Shown in pieces: positions 57,101 through 64,000 of a stretch of 64,000 nucleotides of DNA. Origin of the DNA: Psococerastis gibbosa (lineage: Eukaryota; Arthropoda; Insecta; Psocodea; Psocidae); the NCBI GenBank assembly GCA_963971405.1, contig OZ020492.1, forward strand, positions 19,250,204 through 19,314,203, written 5' to 3'. Position 1 is the stretch's first letter. Each line of letters begins with the position of its first letter. The position numbers and the translations under genes were made by a program. The notes under the pieces are model-generated. The model did no database searches, was not told the DNA's origin, and worked only from the letters and a program-made list of their open reading frames with translations.

Positions 57101-59825
57101 TCTACGTCCACAAAAATAGAATAGATGTAACCAGAGGGACCTAATGAGAAACTTAAGGTTACCAAAATAGGTGATTCTCAATTAGCCAAAGACTGCAGTA
57201 AGGTAGTCTATTTATCCATATGAAAATGTGATATAATCCTCAACTACTGTAGTAATTAATTCCTTAAGCACAATACATTCATACTCTCGGGGTAGTAAAG
57301 CTTGATTTCGAGATGTACGAAAATTCAACGTGTGTGTGTGTGTCAGTCGATTTATCGGTCAGTTTATTTTTTTTTGTAAATCATTTTTTTTGCTTTAGAC
57401 ATTTGTGTCAGCTCCTATATGAAATGAGCTACCTCATGGTCATCTGTCTTTTTTTTCACAGGATGAAGTTTATGGCTACACTACTGATGGTCAGCTTCGA
57501 GAGGTGACAATGAAGGAGAAACACCGTCGTGGAGTTGAGGCTGCTATGCTAGTTCCTGTTTCTACCCCTGCAGCAGAAGTCCTGCCCTGCCAACCTGCAT
57601 CAACTCAGGACGCATCAGTTCATAGTCATACAGCTTCTCCTGCCATTCCTGTAATGCCTGAGCACAAACTGGACCCGAAACAGGGAGGGACAAAACCTAA
57701 GACTCCTTTGAAAAGCCTTAGACCCAACACGGACCCACCTGAACCTTTTATTCAGGATGCAGTTTATGGCTGTACTACCGATAGTCAGTCTCAAGCGGTG
57801 GTAATGAAGAAAAAACGCCGCCGTGGAGTTCAGGCTGCTGCCCAAAGTGCAGGTGCTGTGGTCGTGCCAGTTTCTACCCCTGCTGCAGAAGTCCTGCCGT
57901 GCCAATCTGCATCAACTCAGGACGCATCAGTTCTTAGTCATACAGCTTCTCCTGCCATTCCAGTAAAACCTAAACACAAACCGGACCCGAAACAGGGAGG
58001 GACAAAACCTAAGACTCCTTCGAAAAGCCTTACACCGAACACGGAGCCACCTGAACCTTTTATTCAGGATGCCGTTTATGGCTACACTACCGATAGTCAG
58101 TCTCAAGCGGTGGTAATGAAGAAAAAACGCCGCCGTCGAGTTAAGGCTGCTGCCCAAAGTGCAGGTGCTGTGGTCGTGCCAGTTTCTACCCCTGCTGCAG
58201 AAGTCCTGCCGTGCCAATCTGCATCAACTCAGGACGCATCAGTTCTTAGTCATACAGCTTCTCCTGCCATTCCAGTAAAACCTAAACACAAACCGGACCC
58301 GAAACAGGGAGGGACAAAACCTAAGACTCCTTCGAAAAGCCTTACACCGAACACGGAGCCACCTGAACCTTTTATTCAGGATGCCGTTTATGGCTACACT
58401 ACCGATAGTCAGTCTCAAGCGGTGGTAATGAAGACAAAACCCCGCCGCCGTGGAGTTGAGGCTGCTGCCCAAAGTGGAGGTGCTATGGTCGTGCCAGTTT
58501 CTACCCCTGCCGCAGAAGTCCTGCCATGCCAATCGGCATCAAATCAGGATGCATTTGTTCTTAGTTATACAGATTTTCCTGCCATTCCAGTAAAGCTTCA
58601 GGCAAAACCGGACCCGAAGCAGGGAGGGACAAAACCTAAGACTCCTTTGAAAAGCCTTAGACCCAACACGGACCCACCTGTATTGTTTACCTCTCAAACA
58701 AGTCTTTCGGATGAACAGCGGCGGCAGAGCGCATCTGCTAGAAGATTGGAGTCTGTTCACTTGCACCGTAAGGTGTATTGGGGAAAAACTGGGTCTACTA
58801 ATGAAAGACTCCGTTCCGTTCAACCCGAACCTATGAAGTTACCACCTCAAAGATTCGCAGACAAAGTAACAGAGTCTTGCACTAAAAATTATTGTGAAGT
58901 CGTCAAGGCTTCAATGACACCACCTATCTCAAAACCATCGTCACGGCGAATTTCCATCGTTACCACTTCAAGTACTGGAGGTGACCGAAATGCCAGTGAG
59001 CCAACAACTGTGAAACTTGCTTTAGCGGAGTCATTACCATCTCAGGTGGAAGCAGTCCCCATGACTGCCAGGAAAACCGAAGATCGTTGTTCTAAGACTT
59101 CCCATGTTGTCTGCGGACATTTTTCAGGAGCAACCATGCCCAAATTAGCTGTTCCGGGAGTCACACCGGTTTACACGTCATGTTGCCCAAAGCAATGTCA
59201 CTTAGTTCTCGTCATAACGAGAACAATGTCTGAAAAAGGAACAATGACTGAGGAATGTATGGGTATTCCACCACAGCCTTCCGCGCCTGTTGAAGCGCAG
59301 CAGGACCTGCCTCAGCAGGAACCTGAAAGGCCAGAAGAGGAATATACAGATGAGGAGTGTGAAGAAGAAGAAGCAGACGCTCACCCACCAGCAATTTCTG
59401 AAAGTCACCGTGCACTAGTCGAATATTTCGCCAGAAGTAAGTTTTTTATTTCAACATGTTTTGCTTCCTCGGGCTCTGATTTTGTCCAGTTTGTATAGAA
59501 CTGGACTATACAGCAGAAGATGGAAGTTCATGACTCGATATAAATCGTTGCTGCCTGGCTTGGGTTCACCCAACGCTATGGGTCCCTTAATTACTATCAC
59601 CGGTTGGAGAGAAACATTTTATTTTACTAAAATCCCTTCTTTACATGTGTGAATAAATTCTCACAATCTTTGGCCAACACTAACTTTACAAACTAAATGC
59701 CTCTATCCCCCCATCTAATATATAATTGTTTGTAAGCATTTGCTGACGAAAGTGTTAACTCTGTTTCAGCATTCGACGAGGCTTTAAATGATCCAGAAAC
59801 CGTTATCTACGGGGAAGAAGACTAA
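51156..59825 (+). CDS. Five-exon gene for a repeat-containing orphan protein (766 aa)
   Basis: Exon 1 51156-51185 (MSTTDVDEPL, donor GTAAGT); exon 2 51466-51552; exon 3 54080-54232 (Lys-rich start GLKKKQKPTHRKKHTKE, donor GTTTGT); exon 4 57462-59436 (donor GTAAGT, phase 1); exon 5 59770-59825, ending TFDEALNDPETVIYGEED and TAA. All phases match and no stop intervenes. Exon 4 has four 98-130-residue repeats with KPDPKQGGTKPKTP and basic KKKRRR patches. A Ser/Pro-rich stretch, a KGTMTEE motif (a possible dynein-light-chain-type KxTxT site, inference) and an acidic C-terminus follow. There is no signal peptide or membrane segment. Upstream exons A-G4 end in phase 0 and could also splice to exon 2, giving a product of about 1300 residues. 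Family not recognised. Confidence 0.75.
52022..52172 (-). mobile_element. tRNA-derived SINE family II, head missing
   Basis: The minus strand keeps the core TGGGAGGGCATGTAAAGCAG, the body and an AATAAGGAC-type tail but stops at CTTCCTACATTTT, before the tRNA head. It lies in the intron between exons 2 and 3. Confidence 0.75.
52261..53032 (-). repeat. Interspersed repeat R1, full copy
   Basis: It runs from AGAACCGGTCCGAGTTTACT to ATAAATTGGAAAGCAATAAT, with poly-G and poly-C runs (about 52378-52390 and 52754-52770), the CAGACAGGCAGACT block and AAAACGTGTAAATCCGTTGA. At about 770 bases it defines the full length. Subterminal GCTTTCCAATTTAT and ATAAATTGGAAAGC are inverted copies, suggesting a non-autonomous DNA element. 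It lies in the exon 2-3 intron. Confidence 0.75.
54560..54600 (+). repeat. GAAA microsatellite
   Basis: GAAAGAAAGAAAGAAAGAAA followed by ATTATCTTTATTTTCC; it may be the reversed tail of a minus-strand retroelement. Confidence 0.7.
54695..54840 (+). mobile_element. Penelope-like terminal-repeat fragment, inverted partner of 25976-26245
   Basis: GTAAGTCGGTTGTAAAGTCG through ATATATGGCTGGAAAGAGAA matches the complement of 26100-26240. It stops before the part that would hold the hammerhead core. Confidence 0.65.
54860..55500 (+). repeat. Tandem repeat, period about 208 bp
   Basis: Units start GGCCTGAAAGAGGAAGAA at about 54988, 55197 and 55405, with a partial unit before them. Each contains AAATTAAGATAGGCCTTCCA, TTTAAACCCGCT..TGTAATTC and GGGCGCACCTCCTCACGTTT. 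Identity between complete units looks above 90 percent. It lies in the intron between exons 3 and 4. No ORF spans the units. Confidence 0.85.
56133..56859. mobile_element. hAT-type element, 727 bp, with an empty site elsewhere in the window
   Basis: The ends CAAGGCCGTGCCCAGG and CCTGGGCACGGCCATG are inverted copies, flanked by a perfect 8-base duplication GTGGGGTG (56125-56132 and 56860-56867). The paralogous intron at 43846-43875 has a single GTGGGGTG (43855-43862) with no insertion. No transposase frame. Confidence 0.92.
57462..58735 (+). repeat. Four in-frame tandem repeats of about 312 bases in exon 4
   Basis: Unit 1 begins at the exon start (57462, 294 bases). Units 2 and 3 begin at 57756 and 58068 (312 bases, 104 codons, nearly identical). 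Unit 4 begins at 58380 and diverges after about 100 codons. Each unit has D(E/A)VYG.TTD, a basic KKKRRR patch (absent from unit 1), VSTPAAEVLPCQ, KPDPKQGGTKPKTP and NT(E/D)PP. The antisense strand shows repeated open frames, which are shadows. Confidence 0.9.
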
Positions 59826-59931
59826 TTCCAACAGCCGCCATTTATTAGAAAAAGTAGCGGGTGTTCAAATCCTCTTGTACTTGTGTTATTTGTGAAGGGG
59901 TTAGCATGACCATTGTTCAAGTCACGCAGTA

Positions 59932-59937
59932 AATAAA
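59932..59937 (+). promoter_or_regulatory. Polyadenylation signal AATAAA
   Basis: AATAAA lies 107 bases after the stop codon of the five-exon gene, followed by a GT/T-rich stretch (GTTTTGTTAATGTTTTCTTA) as expected for a cleavage region. Confidence 0.65.
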
Positions 59938-61829
59938 AAAGTTTTGTTAATGTTTTCTTACGGGTTTCTGTTTTTTTTTTCACTCCAACCCATTTAATCT
60001 ATGCATTTAGTGATTTCATCCTATTCTATCGCTTTAAGTGGTTGGAGCACTCTCGGATGTATTTTAATTTTCACTTTCGTATGCTAACCTCTTCTGTAAG
60101 CTCACTTTAATCATTGTGAATTTAGACATGCGCCTAACTATTTTAATTTTGGTTTTAATTGTCATGTTTTTCGAAAATTTCACTAATTTCATATATATTT
60201 AGGCGTGTGGCTATTTTTTTTCCTGTTAAAGCTTAAAAGAATCGGGTAAAGTTCCTTTAGTTAAGTTTCTTTCACAGCAGGTACCTTAATCGTAATTTGT
60301 TTAGGGATAAACGTTTTAAATGTTTAATGAAAAATGTAATTATGCATTGTTATGGTGCAAGGGGTAAACTGTAAATTATGTTCCGCCCGGACATAAATAA
60401 TTAATTTCTTATAAAAGTAGCAAGAACACTTTTAACATTGTCGCCCTTAATGATTTAACATAATATAATTGCACCAAACCCACGTGATTGGGTGGATTTT
60501 GTCCTCATACCTCCTTAATTCGTCTTTTTACATTGCAAAAGGTTTTGCTGCCATATTGAAATGCGCAACTTTCCTATTTTTTTTTTATAATGCTCCTCAA
60601 CATAATTTGGTAGAGACTCTAGAGACTCTTGATGATAAGCCTCTGTTCCCTACTTCATAGCATGCTTTAAAGGCATTACATGAAACAACTAAGAGTATTC
60701 TGATGTAGGAGGCTTACGTAACTGTTCTTTTCTTTAACTTGTTATTCTTATTTCGTTTTTGCAACGGAAAAATAAATACCCAATTGTGTAATAACTTTCT
60801 ATTGGTTTAACTAAGTTATTTTCTTTCAATCCTTGGCAAATTGAAATTGCTGAGCGTACGTAGGTACTATCGTTTTCTCCTGTTTTTTAAACCACTTATT
60901 GTTGAAAACTCAATAGTATGATTGGATTACATGAGTTAACCTGTGCTACATCTGTATTATGTTTTAAACTGAAATTTACAAATAATTTTGATCGTGGGGC
61001 TATCATTGAGCGTAGGATAGAATAAATGTTTCTACTTTCATAGTATGTGTCTTTTACTGAGATTCATTGGCTACAGTTTTGGCCGACGTGGGAAATTCAC
61101 GGGGATGGTAACTGAACGCCTGTCCCTAACTGAGGCCAATTGGTGTTCTTAAAGGACACATGGTACATGTATGACAATCAAGTGATACTTTTCTTATATT
61201 CTATGTATGTCAGCTCTGTTTTATGATGTTAAGTTGGATTCTAGAGGAAATGTCCAGGTCACTCTAAAAATTAGCTCATCCAACTGCACTTCTACAAAAA
61301 AAATCTCTTCGTCAAGTATTAAAAACTCCTTATTATACAATTCAATGTATAAAGTAGTTATATAATACTTAGGCTTATTACTTTTTTAAATAAATTTCGT
61401 AGCATATTAATACCTATAAACGTACATATTTATGAGCGTCACGCTTGATAAGACATTCCTTCTTAAACATAACGCAGGTGACGCCTTATGGTTCCGTGTA
61501 ATTTCGCTTCATTTACGAGTATATTTAATTACTAAAATTGGTGTTCCTCCAAAATGTTTTACTGTTCTGTTGTTTGAATTTTCAGTTCTCTGAGGCCCTG
61601 TGCACAAAGACAGATTCTGTAGTGGCTTGTTATTTACTGCCTTGACTCCATCACTCGCAAATACAGCCAGTATTTGTTCTTGTGAATGCTTACAATTACT
61701 TTTTTAAATTTTCTTTACTTTACTTATTATTATGTGGGAAATCAGAAGTGGGCTCTAATAATTTTGGCCGTTATAATTGTTCTATAGTTCTATTTTATTC
61801 AGTTTTTACGGGAATATTTGATCCTAGAT

Positions 61830-62047
61830 CCTATCAATGAGATGTCATAAATTAAAGAAATATTGGTCTTCCTTTTGACATAATAGTTTATGGCTATAGT
61901 TCGTGGTCTGCCCACAGTATTGGAAGACGTGATAATACTGAAAATATCACGTCTTCTGTGACTGCGGAAACGAAGCTTGTTACTGCCTTATACTATTGCA
62001 TTAAATTGTAGAATGCAATTTCTTCTAATTTATGACATCTCGTTGAT
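61830..62047. repeat. Palindromic element with inner hairpin
   Basis: The outer arms TCAATGAGATGTCATAAATT and AATTTATGACATCTCGTTGA are inverted copies with one mismatch. The inner hairpin GAAGACGTGATA/TATCACGTCTTC lies at about 61922-61955. It probably is a small foldback element; no clear target duplication. Confidence 0.65.
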
Positions 62048-62225
62048 GGCCTTTCTCTCAAAATTTCCTGTTAAATTTGAATTTGTAAAATGAACGGTTA
62101 GTGGATTGTCTGATTCCCCCACAACTGGCACACGAAAGTGCAATGAGAGCCCGAGAGGCAAGTGGAAACTAGCGTTCTGGGAATTCTTTACGTTAGCGAC
62201 TGCACACACTCCTTTGCAACTCTAA

Positions 62226-62318
62226 TATATCGTACCCAGATTTCAAAAGTACCACAACCCATTTTATTTTTATTTTTGTAGGGTTAAAGCACTATTGAAA
62301 TCTGGGTGCGATATCACT
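62226..62318. repeat. Short hairpin element
   Basis: ATATCGTACCCAGATTTCAA at the left and TTGAAATCTGGGTGCGATAT at the right are near-perfect inverted copies with an AT-rich loop of about 50 bases. It may be a minimal MITE. Confidence 0.6.
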
Positions 62319-62615
62319 GGTGGAGAAAGAATATTGTTATGGTAAATGCCTTGCAGAACAGAGTCTTTAGACATTTCTGTCTTTAATGCATACCTATTTA
62401 TTCCTATAAGTATTATGTTTTTCTATTTAGTACGTTATTCTAGTTTACTCTTTACTACTATTTCATATAGGAAACGAATATAAATGAAAAGCTGGGGCTT
62501 GACACTGCAACATTCGCCAACGGTGGAAACCCCCTTGTACTGATATTTAATGTGCAGTCTAGACTCCATTATAGGGGAACTTGTTTCTATTGGATCTGAC
62601 GTTCTTTTTTCTTAG

Positions 62616-62681
62616 GATCTACAAGAATACGAAGACGAAGAAGAAGACGTCACGTTGCCAATATCGTTGCCCGTTTCGTAA
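62616..62681 (+). CDS. Candidate additional terminal exon
   Basis: A strong acceptor (TTCTTTTTTCTTAG) is followed in phase 0 by 21 codons, DLQEYEDEEEDVTLP through SLPVS, and TAA. The acidic composition resembles the end of the five-exon gene. It could be an alternative last exon, but exon 4 ends in phase 1, which would give an Arg-rich peptide instead; a phase-0 donor partner would be needed. ATTAAA lies at about 62822. Confidence 0.35.
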   Translation, partial: DLQEYEDEEEDVTLPISLPVS

Positions 62682-63600
62682 GAAAATGACTAGCGAATGA
62701 CAGATACAATCTAAATAGATAGAAAAGCAACAAGTTCCTCTAAAATATTTTTAAAATGTTACCATGGTAAAAATTGTTTTCAATGATCTCACTATTATAT
62801 TTTTAAGTGTACAAACTTCGTATTAAAATATAATTGTAAGTATTATTGTTACTTAGTGTATAATTGTAGGCTGTGGTAAATCATTTTATTGGACTGATTT
62901 GCAAATATCAATAATTTGATGGAAGAACGAGCGAGTTGGTTAGGAATCGCCATATTTCTTTGTTCCAATATTATCTACCACCGTATAGTATAGTTTACCT
63001 TGATTTTTAGTAAATCAGCTCAAAGCTTCGTCGATGCATATTTTGTCAATTTACAATAGAGTATGCATCCTGCTCTGTAGGATTTCACCATTTCTACTCT
63101 CCCTCTCTCTTCCATATTTGGCTCGAATTGTGATCTTATAACTGTAGATTGTCAACAATGAACACGAAGAGAAATTTTGGTAGACTGTGAATGGACTTTT
63201 TTTGTTGCCCTTCTATATTATAAAGTCGACAAGACATCAAGCTTGAACAATCGGTAGTCAGCAGGTTATTAGGAATTGAAGTAAACCAAAATGTATGGGT
63301 TTCATTTCACACCTATCGCATCTGCAGAAACAGACACGAAAATTCATAGTGCCTGCACATTTTGCTTTTGGTATCCTGCCAACAGACTTGTTCCGTAGGC
63401 TGCTAACGTTGTATGGTGAGCACCTACTCGCCTACGTTTCTGTGACAGTCACTGAACTGGCAATGAATGTATCGTTGGAGGTTCTTATTAACTTCTCAAA
63501 GCTTTAATGTGGAAAGTGCTCTTGTACGAAAGTGAAATATGGCGCATTTACAAAATGAAAAAAAAAACTGGAAGCCTTTGAGTTGTGGTGTAGTGGTACT
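62682..63600. other. AT-rich stretch, nothing recognised
   Basis: It has possible 3' UTR sequence of the candidate exon at its start. A 70-codon open frame at 63295-63507 has no recognisable features. Confidence 0.4.
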
Positions 63601-63900
63601 ACAGATGAATTTTGATAATTCCATGGAGGGACCACATAACCAACGAAGAAGTGCTCCATAGAACAAATCATGTGGCCACCATTTCAACAAGAAGAGGCAA
63701 ATGGATCGGGCATATTCTCAGACACGAAGGGCTCCTCAAGAACATCATTGAGGGTATGGTTGAAGGCACCTACTCAAGAGGACGACAGAGCATCGCTAGG
63801 GGATGTCATGAAGGCCCTAGGGTGCGACACCTATAAGGGACTGAAAAGGACCGCACAAACCAGACAAGAGTGGTGAAGAAGAGCACAATATTCGCTGCAA
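63600..63900 (+). pseudogene. LINE C-terminal fragment
   Basis: The first frame reads WRDHITNEEVLHRTNHVATI, then RRGKWIGHILRHEGLLKNII and EGMVEGTYSRGRQS. After a frameshift near 63790, GCDTYKGLKRTAQTRQEW follows in another frame. This is the conserved end of a LINE polyprotein (ITNEEVL, WIGH-x-LRHE, YKGLKR, R-x-x-W). 5' parts are absent, and AAGAAGAAGATT after 63920 may be the tail. Confidence 0.7.
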
Positions 63901-64000
63901 ACCAATCCATAGACTGTAACTCAAGAAGAAGATTAGCTGAGAACTTCGAAGTTAAAAAACCTAACAGTAAGCTACTGCTGGTATAGGAGAAATCTGACAT

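Larger units (their letters stand above)
59826..62615. other. 3' flank and AT-rich non-coding sequence
   Basis: The 3' UTR of the five-exon gene starts here, with a polyadenylation signal at 59932. Beyond it I see no gene or RNA up to 61830, where palindromic elements begin. Confidence 0.5.

Noticed and set aside
57615-58823. Four similar minus-strand frames of 94-97 codons
   Set aside because: They repeat only because the sense exon repeats every 312 bases; no splice or start context supports them.
63295-63507. 70-codon plus-strand frame near the right edge
   Set aside because: No family features, no splice or promoter context; length is within chance for this composition.
1-64000. CRISPR arrays, rRNA operons or bacterial genes
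   Set aside because: No regularly spaced direct repeats of CRISPR size, no rRNA-like stretch apart from the 5S-derived SINE heads, and gene structure is intron-containing throughout.

Overview
This is eukaryotic DNA, most likely arthropod and perhaps insect. It is AT-rich and gene-poor, genes are split by GT-AG introns, and most of the rest is transposon debris: LINEs, a Helitron, a Penelope-like element, hAT and Harbinger-type DNA elements, and tRNA- and 5S-derived SINEs. No bacterial-style operon, rRNA gene, CRISPR array or convincing functional tRNA was found. The host assignment rests on the style of the mobile elements, not on a recognised host gene.

Layout. 1-1875: a LINE reverse-transcriptase ORF on the minus strand that runs off the left edge. 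1920-2078: a foldback MITE. 2360-4646: a complete three-exon minus-strand gene for an acidic 215-residue orphan protein with its own TATA box. 5257-8788: a nearly full LINE with an SGNH-esterase ORF1 and an endonuclease/RT ORF2 broken by one stop codon. 12540-16115: a decayed minus-strand Helitron whose protein starts with a C76-like cysteine-protease domain. 16440-33000: almost entirely mobile elements, including a 1.7-kb hAT element, nested MITEs, SINEs, a Penelope terminal fragment with a hammerhead motif and an LTR-integrase tail.

33237-59825 holds the most unusual feature: a plus-strand locus of at least 15 short exons that has grown by repeated duplication. Exon pair A/B is duplicated as C/D, a 144-base exon occurs as four tandem copies (G1-G4), a large acidic/proline-rich exon occurs twice (F and exon 4), and whole intron blocks are paralogous. 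Most junctions are phase 0, so exons can be added without breaking the frame. The 3' part (51156-59825) reads as a complete five-exon gene of 766 residues; the 5' part (33237-50174) could be a separate paralogue or alternative 5' exons of the same gene. I do not recognise the protein family.

The duplicated introns act as a record of transposition. One hAT insertion has a matching empty site in the paralogous intron, a very young SINE sits just upstream of one exon's splice acceptor, and another SINE has cut off a duplicated exon. From 59826 to the right edge there is 3' sequence, a possible extra terminal exon, palindromic repeats and the 3' end of one more LINE.
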